Source: Gammaproteobacteria bacterium UBA2810
Lineage (GTDB): Bacteria > Pseudomonadota > Gammaproteobacteria > Enterobacterales > Succinivibrionaceae
Length of the DNA stretch: 26,412 nt
Assembly: GCA_002351705.1 (NCBI GenBank)
Contig: DEHC01000073.1
Location: forward strand, 1,359 to 27,770
Reading direction: 5' to 3'
Below the pieces are notes generated by a model. The model did no database searches and was not told the DNA's origin. It saw only the letters and a list, made by a program, of their open reading frames with translations. Of the stretch, positions 1 through 7,298 are shown piece by piece (the first letter of the stretch is position 1; the number at the start of each line of letters is the position of its first letter). Made by a program: the position numbers and the translations under genes.

Positions 1-799
1 CGAGCTCATCGGCGTTGATCCAGCCGTTGTCCCAGGCAGCCTCCTCAGGGCAGCCGACCTTTATTCCCTGCCTGGTGTCCAGGATCCTGATGAACATCGA
101 GGCGTCAAGCAGGGACTCATGAGTTCCGGTGTCAAGCCAGGCGTAGCCGCGGCTGAGCTTCTTCACGTGAAGCTGCTTTTTCCGGAGGTAGATATTATTG
201 CAGTCGGTGATTTCAAGCTCGCCTCTTGCGGACGGCTTTATTGACTTCGCGATATCGATTACCTGGTTGTCGTAGAAGTAAAGGCCGGTTACGGCATATT
301 TTGAGCGCGGGTTCCTGGGCTTCTCCTCAATGGATACAGCGTTCATATTTTTGTCGAACTCAACGACGCCGTAGCGCTCCGGGTCCTTGACCGCGTAGCC
401 GAAGAGGGTTGCGCCTTCCTTAAGCTTTGCGGAGTCCTGCAGAAGCCTTGAGAGGCCGTTTCCGTAGAAAATGTTGTCTCCAAGGATGAGCGATACGGTG
501 TCATTCCCGATGAACTTCTCACCGAGGATGAAGGCATAGGCAATGCCGTTTGGCTTTTCCTGCACGACATAGGAAAGGTTTATTCCCCAGCGGTGGCCGT
601 CTCCGAGGAGCCTTACGTAGTCATCATGGTCATGGGGAGTCGTGATAATCAGGATATCCCTGATGCCTGCGAGCATCAGGGTTGAGAGAGGGTAGTACAC
701 CATCGGCTTGTCATAAACCGGCATAAGCTGCTTGTTCACAGCGAGTGTCGCAGGATAGAGCCTGCTGCCGGTACCGCCGGCCAGAATAATTCCTTTCAT
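1..799 (-). CDS. rmlA: Glucose-1-phosphate thymidylyltransferase RmlA, 3' end outside window
   Basis: Joins dTTP and glucose-1-phosphate to make dTDP-glucose, the first step of dTDP-L-rhamnose synthesis in the cytoplasm. The start codon is at 797-799 and 266 codons are visible before the left edge; the family is about 290 residues, so roughly the last 25 are missing. Seen in the translation: the N-terminal nucleotide-binding signature GGTGSRLYPAT (residues 8-18), KQLMPVYDKPM, LGDNIFYG, EEKPRNP and GELEITDCNN, all typical of RmlA/RfbA. The segment NGIAYAF has Tyr where many homologues have Gln (AQAF). The gene is transcribed leftward, away from nth, from its own upstream region. In this window it links to the rhamnosyltransferase-like genes further right, but it is not in an operon with them. 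The family call is very secure. Confidence 0.95.
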   Translation of the reverse strand, partial: MKGIILAGGTGSRLYPATLAVNKQLMPVYDKPMVYYPLSTLMLAGIRDILIITTPHDHDDYVRLLGDGHRWGINLSYVVQEKPNGIAYAFILGEKFIGNDTVSLILGDNIFYGNGLSRLLQDSAKLKEGATLFGYAVKDPERYGVVEFDKNMNAVSIEEKPRNPRSKYAVTGLYFYDNQVIDIAKSIKPSARGELEITDCNNIYLRKKQLHVKKLSRGYAWLDTGTHESLLDASMFIRILDTRQGIKVGCPEEAAWDNGWINADEL

Positions 800-861
800 G
801 TCAGTACTCTCGCGGATTGATTACAGGAGCATTTCCCAAGAACGTGAGTCTTTGGGCTTCA

Positions 862-867
862 ATTATA
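862..867 (-). promoter_or_regulatory. Candidate -10 element for rmlA
   Basis: A perfect TATAAT is read on the minus strand about 63 bases upstream of the rmlA start. No good -35 hexamer is visible at 16-18 bases, so this is a position-only suggestion. Confidence 0.35.
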
Positions 868-956
868 GGCTATTATTCAGAAAGACGACATAATAGCGGA
901 TAAATTTTTTGCTGACGTATCGAAAAAAAGGATTACGGCTTTCCTGTTTTGCAGTG

Positions 957-1649
957 TCAGCCTGCCCGGAGCCAGGGATTAGCGCTGAGATACCGGCAGA
1001 GAGCCGAGACCGGACAGTTCCGGCACTGAGGCTTCTGGGCTTTGCAGGTATATCTCCCGTGGAGGAGCAGGTAGTGGTGCGCGTTCCTGACGTACTCCGC
1101 TGGAGTGATTTCCTCAAGATCCTTGGAGACTCCCGCTGGAGTCCTCGCCTCAGAGAGCCCCAGCCGGTGCGCGACGCGGAGGATATGGGTGTCAACCGCT
1201 ATGACGCCTTTCCCGAAGCCGACATTAAGAACAACTTTGGCGGTCTTCTCGCCGACTCCGGGGAGCCTCACGAGCTCCTCCATGGTCTCCGGAACCTTAC
1301 CGTTGAATTCAGAGACCAGGATTCCAGCTGCCCCGATGATGTGTTTCGCCTTGGTGTTCGCGAGCCCCACGGTCCTCACGATGTCCCTGACGCCATCCTC
1401 GCCGAGCTCAAGCATCGTCTGGGGAGTTGGTGCTTTTTTGAAGAGCTCTCCGGTAACGGCGTTGACGCTTTTGTCTGTCGTCTGCGCCGAGAGCATTACG
1501 GCTGTGAGGAGCTCATAGACCGAATGGTACTCGAGCTCCGGCTTCGGCTCCGGAATGGCTTTCGCGAGCAGTTCATAGACTTTCCTCGCAAGCTCCTTCC
1601 TTGCCTGCAGCCCGGAACTTTTCTCTGCGAAATCCTCAGCAGCAGCCAT
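957..1649 (-). CDS. nth: Endonuclease III (DNA glycosylase/AP lyase)
   Basis: Removes oxidised pyrimidines from DNA and cleaves the resulting abasic site (base excision repair). The 230-residue protein has the helix-hairpin-helix LPGVGEKTA (129-137) with the expected catalytic Lys135, and the catalytic Asp153 in AVDTH, 18 residues apart as in E. coli Nth (K120/D138). The C-terminal 4Fe-4S ligands have the family spacing C-x6-C-x2-C-x5-C (Cys202, 209, 212, 218). The N-terminus is about 15 residues longer than E. coli Nth. It is the last gene of the rsx operon; its start lies inside rsxE (14-base overlap), which implies translational coupling. The rsxE-nth order is also that of E. coli. A T-rich run on the minus strand follows the stop, but only a weak 4-bp stem precedes it. 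Confidence 0.96.
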   Translation of the reverse strand: MAAAEDFAEKSSGLQARKELARKVYELLAKAIPEPKPELEYHSVYELLTAVMLSAQTTDKSVNAVTGELFKKAPTPQTMLELGEDGVRDIVRTVGLANTKAKHIIGAAGILVSEFNGKVPETMEELVRLPGVGEKTAKVVLNVGFGKGVIAVDTHILRVAHRLGLSEARTPAGVSKDLEEITPAEYVRNAHHYLLLHGRYTCKAQKPQCRNCPVSALCRYLSANPWLRAG

Positions 1650-2319
1650 GACCGCCTGCCTCTGTTATGACTTTCTTTCCGTACTTTTGCTTTGACTCAA
1701 TCACATTGTGCAGGGCCACCAGGAACCCGAGGGTGATGAACGCTCCGGGGGGCAGTATAGCGATAAGGACTCCAGCGTCGGAGCTGAAGATCACTGTCTC
1801 GAGGCTTTTACCGGCCTCACCTATTAGCTGCTCGAATCCAGCAAGCCAGTGCCCGGTACCGATGATTTCCCGGATTGAGCCTATTATGAAAAGGACAATC
1901 GAGAAGCCGATCCCGGTGAAGAGCCCGTCGGTAAAGGACTCTCCCACAGGATGCCTGCTCGCGAACGACTCGGCCCTTCCGATTATTATGCAGTTCGTGA
2001 CGATGAGCGGTATGAATATTCCCAAAGCAGTGTAGATGTCAGGCACAAACGCCTCCATCACAAGCTCGAGCGACGTCACGAGTCCCGCGAGAATGAGGAC
2101 GAATACCGCAATTCTGATCTCTGGCCTCAGGGTTTTCCTCACGGCAGATATCAAAGTGTTGCTCACGGTCAGGACCGCAGTTGTCGCGAGCCCCATGCCG
2201 AGCGCGTTGACAGCGGAGTTTGTAACCGCAAGGGTGGGGCAGAGCCCCAGCATCTGCACGAGCGTGGTGTTGCTGGTCCAGAGGCCGTTTTTCGCGATTG
2301 TCAGGTATTTTCCGATCAT
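1636..2319 (-). CDS. rsxE: Rsx/Rnf electron transport complex subunit E
   Basis: Integral membrane subunit of the Rsx/Rnf complex, which moves electrons between NADH and ferredoxin-type carriers, coupled to ion movement in Rnf enzymes; in E. coli the Rsx version keeps SoxR reduced. The 227-residue protein is almost entirely hydrophobic, with about six membrane segments. It carries the family motifs LGLCPTLAVTNSA (Cys27) and VTNCIIIGRAE (Cys110); RnfA and RnfE supply such paired cysteines to an iron-sulfur centre within the membrane. It is a homologue of RsxA in the same operon. The start overlaps the rsxG stop by four bases and its 3' end overlaps nth by 14. Confidence 0.96.
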   Translation of the reverse strand: MIGKYLTIAKNGLWTSNTTLVQMLGLCPTLAVTNSAVNALGMGLATTAVLTVSNTLISAVRKTLRPEIRIAVFVLILAGLVTSLELVMEAFVPDIYTALGIFIPLIVTNCIIIGRAESFASRHPVGESFTDGLFTGIGFSIVLFIIGSIREIIGTGHWLAGFEQLIGEAGKSLETVIFSSDAGVLIAILPPGAFITLGFLVALHNVIESKQKYGKKVITEAGGHGCC

Positions 2320-2942
2320 TTGCGTCCTCCGCAGGGCGTCTCAAATTTCCCGAGTCCACCGGGTGCCGCGAGGTCCTTCTCGAACTCCAGGAGCCCTCCT
2401 ACCGCCTCGGTGATGGCTCGCGGCGTGATGGTGGCTCCCGTGAAGGAGTCGAAGTCACCTCCGTCCTTCCTCACCTTGAAAACGGCATTCCCCAGGTTTT
2501 TATCCTTAAAGGACTTCAGCCAGTCTGACTTTGACTCCTCTACCTGGTCACCAAGCCCCGGGGTCTCCTGGTGCTTCAGGACCTGCACGCGCCTTACAGT
2601 GCCGTCCCTGTCCGTTCCCGTGAGGAGCTCGATGTCCCCGGAGTAGCCCTTGTGGGTGTAGTAATGGAAGATGAAGCCTGTGACCTTATCGTCCTTCTTT
2701 GCTGTATAAAGCTCGTGGAAAGCGTCATCTCCAAGCCTTGAGTCCTTCACCAGGCGGCAGGTCCCAGCTATATTGTTGTTAAAGGCAACACCAGGCAGCA
2801 TCGCGGAGAGCTCCGCAGTGAGCTTTCTGTCAGCCTGCTCCTTTATGTAGCCGCTCGTGAGCTGATTGGTGACGCCGATTAGGGCGACCGAGAGCAGCGC
2901 GTACACTCCTAATGTGAGCCCGGACTTTATTCTCTCTTTCAT
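2316..2942 (-). CDS. rsxG: Rsx/Rnf complex subunit G, covalent-FMN protein
   Basis: Periplasm-facing flavoprotein subunit of the Rsx/Rnf complex. The 208-residue protein has one N-terminal membrane anchor (about residues 8-28) followed by an FMN-binding domain. The ApbE flavinylation sequence is clear: DSFTGAT at 165-171 followed by ITP, so Thr171 is the predicted FMN-phosphoryl threonine, matching Thr175 of Vibrio cholerae RnfG. Other family features are the ETPGLG segment (126-131) and a following charged stretch. Both ends show four-base overlaps with neighbours (rsxD upstream, rsxE downstream). This site is a useful internal reference for the motif array in rsxD. No apbE gene lies in this window. 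Confidence 0.96.
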   Translation of the reverse strand: MKERIKSGLTLGVYALLSVALIGVTNQLTSGYIKEQADRKLTAELSAMLPGVAFNNNIAGTCRLVKDSRLGDDAFHELYTAKKDDKVTGFIFHYYTHKGYSGDIELLTGTDRDGTVRRVQVLKHQETPGLGDQVEESKSDWLKSFKDKNLGNAVFKVRKDGGDFDSFTGATITPRAITEAVGGLLEFEKDLAAPGGLGKFETPCGGRK

Positions 2943-4543
2943 GCTGCCTCCCCGAGTCTTCCGAACCTTATGGGCCTTATAAGCCTGTCCAGGAGCGGGT
3001 TTATGGAGTTCGCGAGAAGCGCTCCGAACGCGACAGCATCAGGGTATCCGCCGAAGTTCCTCACGGTCACGATGAAGAACCCCACGAGGATCCCGGAGAT
3101 GATCTTGGCCCTCGTTGTCGACGCCGATCCGACCGGATCCGTGTAGATGAAGAACGCTCCCATCATGGTGGCGCCGGTAAGGAGCTGATCCGTTATTGTC
3201 ATAACCGGAAAATCTCCCGCATCTCCGAGGACCTGGTACATCCAGGAGAAGAACGCGACAGATCCGATGACCGAGAGCGGCACGGAGATGAAGATCATTC
3301 TGGTAACAAGGAGCACGAGCCCCCCGAGAAGGAAGGCGAGCGATACGACCTTAACCCCGTAGGTGCTGATGTCAAGCTCGGAGAGCGTGCCTTTCTTCAC
3401 GTAAGGGTAATAGATGCCGTTCTTGTTCTTCTCGACTTTGTATTTGCTGAGAGGTGTCGCGTAAGTTGCGGCATCGGCCTTTGCTGTGGCGTGGGTCGCT
3501 CCGTCAGCCTTTGTGCCATCGGCCTTTTTGCCATCAGGGGCGTGCTTTCCGGCAGCAGAAGTGGCTCCGGTCCTGCCGTCAGCTCCCGCAGCCACTGTTG
3601 CATGTGTTGCTCCGTCAGCCTTTGTGCCATCGGCCTTTTTGCTATCATGGCCACTGTTTGCTGCTGAGGCTGTCGCTCCGGTCTTCCCGTCAGCTCCTGT
3701 AACTGCTGTCGCATGGGGTGCGCCGTCCGCGCTTCCGGCAGAATCCGCCTTCCCTGTGGTAGCAGAAGACTTGTGCCCGTCGGCTCCGTTCCCCGCAGCA
3801 GCAGTCGCACCTGTCTTTCCGTCAGTTCCGCTGCCTGCCTTCCCTTCAGCGTTCTGCACGGTTGCGTGAGTCGCGGCATCAGCCACCTTCAGAGCGGCTT
3901 TGCTCTCATTCTGGGCTGCTGCCTCAGAAGCTTTCACTGAAGCCTGGGCCTTTTGAGTGCTCTTTATCTCTGCAGCACTCGTTCCTTCTGCCTTCCTGAC
4001 GCTCCCCATCGAGCTTCCGTGAAGAACCATCGCCTCGCTTACGGTTTTCTGCCCGGAGATAACCTCAAGGCTCTCGGAGAAGCCCAGCTTCTCGAAGTTC
4101 TCCGGAGATGGCGCGATCCATGCTGTCATCTGCCCCGGGAACGAGACAAGGAGCAGCACATAGGCTGCCATCGCAGGGTTGAAGGTGTTCTGCCCGAGAC
4201 CTCCGAAACAGTGCTTCACGACCACGATGCCGAAGAACATGCCTCCCACAACCAGGTACCAGGGAAGGTAGGGCGGAACCGCAAGCGCGAAGATGACGGC
4301 AGTGAGCAGAGCGCTGAGGTCCCCCAGAGCTGTACCGACACTCTTTCCCCTCAGGAGGATGCAGAGCGCCTCAAATACCTCGGCCGCAGCGGCTGCGATG
4401 ATGATGTGCCAGATCACGCCGAAGCCGTAGGCAAAGGTGAGCGCCGCAGCCGCAGGCATCAGGGCAAAGGCCGTGCAGCCCATGATGAACCTGGTGCTCT
4501 TGAGGCTGTGCACATGCGGAGCGCTTGATCTGATGAAAATCAT
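2939..4543 (-). CDS. rsxD: Rsx/Rnf complex subunit D with a large repeat insertion holding extra flavinylation-like motifs
   Basis: Membrane subunit carrying a covalent FMN on its periplasmic side. The 534-residue product is about 180 residues longer than E. coli RsxD. Conserved parts flank the insertion: GQNTFNPAMAAYVLLLVSFP (118-137) and QMTAW before it; ATPLSKYK (362-369), LLTGATMMGAFFIYTDP (454-470) and FGGYPDAVAF (497-506) after it. The flavin-accepting Thr of RnfD (Thr187 in V. cholerae, in an ATPL context) corresponds to Thr363 in DAATYATPL. The insertion, about residues 187-356, is Ala/Gly/Thr/Lys/Asp-rich and lies in the same loop just before that site. It contains DAATHAT (222-228), DGKTGAT (241-247), DGAPHAT (273-279), DGKTGAT (285-291), DGATHAT (310-316), DGRTGAT (322-328) and DGATHAT (347-353). 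Subunit identity is secure; multiple flavinylation is inferred. It overlaps rsxC and rsxG by four bases each. Confidence 0.95.
   Translation of the reverse strand: MIFIRSSAPHVHSLKSTRFIMGCTAFALMPAAAALTFAYGFGVIWHIIIAAAAAEVFEALCILLRGKSVGTALGDLSALLTAVIFALAVPPYLPWYLVVGGMFFGIVVVKHCFGGLGQNTFNPAMAAYVLLLVSFPGQMTAWIAPSPENFEKLGFSESLEVISGQKTVSEAMVLHGSSMGSVRKAEGTSAAEIKSTQKAQASVKASEAAAQNESKAALKVADAATHATVQNAEGKAGSGTDGKTGATAAAGNGADGHKSSATTGKADSAGSADGAPHATAVTGADGKTGATASAANSGHDSKKADGTKADGATHATVAAGADGRTGATSAAGKHAPDGKKADGTKADGATHATAKADAATYATPLSKYKVEKNKNGIYYPYVKKGTLSELDISTYGVKVVSLAFLLGGLVLLVTRMIFISVPLSVIGSVAFFSWMYQVLGDAGDFPVMTITDQLLTGATMMGAFFIYTDPVGSASTTRAKIISGILVGFFIVTVRNFGGYPDAVAFGALLANSINPLLDRLIRPIRFGRLGEAA
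3455..3880 (-). repeat. In-frame tandem repeat (111 bp / 37 aa) array in rsxD, with eight D-x-x-T/P-x-A-T motifs
   Basis: Two full 37-residue units (RsxD residues 273-309 at 3617-3727, and 310-346 at 3506-3616) are followed by a partial unit (347-363) that runs into the canonical FMN site. A diverged first unit precedes them (222-272). At DNA level the stretch beginning at 3500 recurs at 3611 with near identity for over 30 bases, so the period is exactly 111 bp. Each full unit holds two flavinylation-like motifs whose last Thr residues are 12 apart, with 25 residues to the next pair. Predicted acceptor residues are Thr228, 247, 279, 291, 316, 328, 353 and the canonical Thr363. Confidence 0.9.
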
Positions 4544-6744
4544 TTGTTTTCCTCCGAAGGAGCCTGCTCCTCTCCACTATTTGCGGCCTGATCCTGATTG
4601 ATGTCACCTGAAACAGCTTGCTTCCTCGCCTTAGCCCTTGCGAGCGCTGCGGCAAGCGCGGCCTTTTTCGGATTTGCTGATGGCCTATCGGCAGTCCCAT
4701 TAGTATCAGCAGGTGCTTTTGCTTCCGATGATTCTGCCTTAGCTGGCCCGTCGTTCCCGGCCATCTCCGGTGTCTCTCCGCTCTCCGCGGCCTTCCGTGC
4801 CCTGGCTTTGGCGAGAGCCGCAGCGACAGCAGCGGATTTTGCGCCTGCTGCAGGCTTTGCCTCCGATGCGGCAGTTTCCTTCTCCTCGTCATGAGATGCT
4901 GGAGCCCCGGAAGATCCGCTCTCCGCGGCTTTCTTTGCCTTCGCCCTCGCGAGGGCTGCGGCAAGCGCCCTGCTTTTCGCGCTTCCGGCAGCAGGCTTTG
5001 CCCCGGAGTTCTCTGCGGCTGCCACCGCGGCTGTTCCTGCCCGGGAATTTCCTGCCGCAGCGCTGGCAGAAGCACCAGCCTGTGCGGCCTCTGTCTCGTT
5101 CTTTGTCTCGTTTTTCGCCTTTCCGGCCTTTGCCCTTGCGAGTGCCGCCGCAAGTGCGGCACTCTTCGGCTTCGCTGCGGCCTCTGCGTGGCCTGCAGCC
5201 TGTCCTGGCGCTTTCCCGGAAGCAGACGCGGCAGGAGACTGAGGCGCGTTCCCTGAAGCGGGCGCATCAGCCTTAGGCGCTGCGCTTTCCTTAAATGCCG
5301 CTATGCGCGCTTTCCTCGCTGCCGCGATCTTCTCCTCACGGGAGAGCTTCTCAGCTATGAGGCGCTCGGTATTCAGCTTCTTCCTCGCCTCCGCTGACTC
5401 CTCGCGGATGCGGGCCTTTGCTATCCTTATGTAGCGCACGAGCGGTATCCTGCTCGGGCACACGAAGGCGCAGCAGCCGCACTCGATGCAGTCGCGGATG
5501 CGCTCTCTCTGTATCGCCTCGCTGTCGCCGGCCTTCGCGGCCTTCACGAGGGCAAAGGGGAGGAGCCTTGAGGGGCAGACCCTCGCGCACCTCCCGCACC
5601 TGATGCACTCCAGGGGATTGTCGTAGGACATCACCTCAGTGCTGTCAGGCGAGAACACGCAGTTCACGGTCTTCGTGACTGAGACGTCAGGCGTCGGCAC
5701 GGTGAAGCCCATCATCGGGCCGCCAAGGATCAGCTCGTTCCTCGCCTCACCATGCCACTTGCATTTGTCTAGAATATGGCGCACCGGCGTGCCGAACGGA
5801 ACGATGAAGTTGCCTTTCCGTCCGAAGTTGTTTCCGGTGACGGTCACAATCCTTTCAACCAGAGGCTCGTCATCCTCGACCGCGCGCTTTATTGCGTACG
5901 TTGTCGCGACGTTCTGCATCTCGATGCCGAAGTCGGTGGATCTGCTCGTGTAGCCTACCTCGATGCCGGTGAGCCTCCTTATGAGCGGCCTCGCCGCTCC
6001 TGTCGGGTAGCGGGTCTCAAGGACACGCACGATGATGTCATCGTCTGTCTTAATTGCGCTCTTCAGCTCCTCGGCCGCCTCGGGCTTGTTGTCCTCAATC
6101 GCGATGATTGCGACCTCGGGCTTCAGGATGTACTTAAGTATCCTTATTCCCTCGACAATTTCAGCAGCCTTCTCGCGCATCAGCCGGTCATCGCAGGTGA
6201 TGTAGGGCTCGCACTCCGAGCCGTTGATGATGAGGATATGGGTCTTCCCGAGAGCACCCGCGATTTTCTGATCTGCTGGAAACCCTGCGCCGCCCATTCC
6301 GGCAATGCCGGCCTGGTGGATGACGGAGAGCAGCTCCTCCGGAGTCTTCGTCCTGAAGTCGGCAACGGGGTTCCTCTCCCGCCACTCGTCCTTTCCGTCC
6401 GGGGTGATGGTGATTTCGAGATCGGGTAGCCCCGACTGGTGCGGGGCGGTGTGGAGCCCGATTCTCGCGATGGTCCCGGACGTGGGCGCGCTTACGGGGA
6501 GATCTCTTCTCCCTGAAGACCTCGTGAGCGGATCGCCTTTCCTCACATAGTCTCCGGCCTTCACGACGATGGTTCCCGCGTCCCCGGAGTGCTGCCTTAC
6601 CGGCACGATGTAGACCGAGGCGGGCTCCAGCCTTTCAATGGGAGTCCCGGCGGACTCGTCCTTGTGCTCCGCGGGATGGATGCCGCCGTGGAAGCGCCAG
6701 GTCTTTCCGGCCCTGATTTTCGCAATTATCTTTTCAAAATCCAT
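4540..6744 (-). CDS. rsxC: Rsx/Rnf complex subunit C
   Basis: Peripheral cytoplasmic subunit that carries the NADH/FMN-binding region and two 4Fe-4S clusters and passes electrons to RsxB. The 734-residue protein has the glycine-rich GMGGAGFP (149-156) and INGSECEPYITCDD (173-186) of the NuoF-like core. It then has two ferredoxin motifs: Cys380/383/386/390 and Cys419/422/425/429, each ending in CP. After about residue 480 the protein becomes an Ala/Lys/Glu-rich tail with four copies of an amphipathic LAAALARAKA-type helix, a feature also known in E. coli RsxC. The start is eight bases after the rsxB stop, preceded by TAGGA at good spacing. The stop overlaps the rsxD start by four bases. Confidence 0.96.
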   Translation of the reverse strand: MDFEKIIAKIRAGKTWRFHGGIHPAEHKDESAGTPIERLEPASVYIVPVRQHSGDAGTIVVKAGDYVRKGDPLTRSSGRRDLPVSAPTSGTIARIGLHTAPHQSGLPDLEITITPDGKDEWRERNPVADFRTKTPEELLSVIHQAGIAGMGGAGFPADQKIAGALGKTHILIINGSECEPYITCDDRLMREKAAEIVEGIRILKYILKPEVAIIAIEDNKPEAAEELKSAIKTDDDIIVRVLETRYPTGAARPLIRRLTGIEVGYTSRSTDFGIEMQNVATTYAIKRAVEDDEPLVERIVTVTGNNFGRKGNFIVPFGTPVRHILDKCKWHGEARNELILGGPMMGFTVPTPDVSVTKTVNCVFSPDSTEVMSYDNPLECIRCGRCARVCPSRLLPFALVKAAKAGDSEAIQRERIRDCIECGCCAFVCPSRIPLVRYIRIAKARIREESAEARKKLNTERLIAEKLSREEKIAAARKARIAAFKESAAPKADAPASGNAPQSPAASASGKAPGQAAGHAEAAAKPKSAALAAALARAKAGKAKNETKNETEAAQAGASASAAAGNSRAGTAAVAAAENSGAKPAAGSAKSRALAAALARAKAKKAAESGSSGAPASHDEEKETAASEAKPAAGAKSAAVAAALAKARARKAAESGETPEMAGNDGPAKAESSEAKAPADTNGTADRPSANPKKAALAAALARAKARKQAVSGDINQDQAANSGEEQAPSEENK
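4606..5172 (-). repeat. Four degenerate Ala/Lys helix repeats in the RsxC tail
   Basis: The sequence ALAAALARAKA or a close variant recurs at RsxC residues about 525-543, 589-610, 634-656 and 692-713. The copies are preceded by Lys/Ser and, for the later ones, followed by KAAESG or QAVSG. They are separated by about 25-50 residues of Ala/Glu/Gly-rich linker. Copies are diverged at DNA level, so this is an old protein repeat rather than a recent duplication. Confidence 0.8.
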
Positions 6745-6752
6745 GGCGTATC

Positions 6753-7298
6753 CTACCTGAGGCTCTCCTCACTGAACTCGTAGTCCCAGCTCTCCGGGCT
6801 TTCCTTTATCTCATCCATGATGATGCACTCCGTGGGGCAGGCCTTCACGCACTTGCCGCAGCCGGTGCAGTCCTTCCTGATTACGGTGTGCTTCATGCGT
6901 GATGCTCCCACGATGCAGTCAACGGGGCAGACCGTCTGGCACTTGCCGCAGCCGATGCAGCGGGACTCGTCGATGAACGCGGCCCCCGGCGCCGGCGCCT
7001 CGCCGGTCTCGGCCTCGGCCGGATCTATCCCCATAATCTTTGCTATCTCAAGCGCAGTCTCGCGTCCGCCCGGGATGCACTTGTTGCAGGCATCCTTCCC
7101 ATCCGCGACGGCGTTCGCGTAGGGGCGGCACCCCGGGTGCCCGCACTGTCCGCACTCGGTATGGGGAAGGATTTCGTAAATACGGTCGGCAGCAGGGCTT
7201 TCCTGCACTCTGAACTTCCCGGAGAGCCAGGAGAGAAACACTCCGGCCACGGCCCCGACGGCCGCGAAGATGACTATTCCGATAACAAGCTGAAGCAT
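6753..7298 (-). CDS. rsxB: Rsx/Rnf complex subunit B (iron-sulfur protein)
   Basis: Multi-cluster ferredoxin-like subunit that relays electrons between RsxC or a soluble ferredoxin and the membrane subunits. The 181-residue protein has an N-terminal membrane anchor (about 3-25). A 4Fe-4S motif of the C-x2-C-x4-C-x16-C type follows (Cys49, 52, 57, 74; ECGQCGHPGC). Two bacterial ferredoxin motifs come next: Cys114/117/120/124 and Cys144/147/150/154, with an extra Cys128 and Cys158 next to each. Length agrees with RsxB from other gammaproteobacteria. The start shares one base with the rsxA stop (TAATG), and rsxC follows after eight bases. Confidence 0.96.
   Translation of the reverse strand: MLQLVIGIVIFAAVGAVAGVFLSWLSGKFRVQESPAADRIYEILPHTECGQCGHPGCRPYANAVADGKDACNKCIPGGRETALEIAKIMGIDPAEAETGEAPAPGAAFIDESRCIGCGKCQTVCPVDCIVGASRMKHTVIRKDCTGCGKCVKACPTECIIMDEIKESPESWDYEFSEESLR

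Noticed and set aside
908..956. Terminator after nth
   Set aside because: A run of seven T on the minus strand follows the stop, but only a 4-bp AGGA/TCCT stem precedes it, too weak to call.
909..1670. 253-codon plus-strand open frame opposite nth
   Set aside because: It lies entirely antisense to a well-supported nth gene with all catalytic and cluster residues; its product has no domain-like features.
3120..3190. LLTGAT at RsxD 454-459 as another flavin site
   Set aside because: This is a conserved membrane-region motif of all RnfD/NqrB proteins, and Asp is not at the right distance; the known RnfD flavin site is the ATPL threonine.
3761..3784. A further motif-like DGHKSSAT at RsxD residues 255-262
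   Set aside because: It has one extra residue between D and AT and Lys in place of Thr, so I did not count it among the flavinylation-like motifs.
3455..3880. CRISPR-like or mobile repeat array
   Set aside because: The repeats are in frame within rsxD, vary like coding repeats and have no spacers; they are protein-level repeats.
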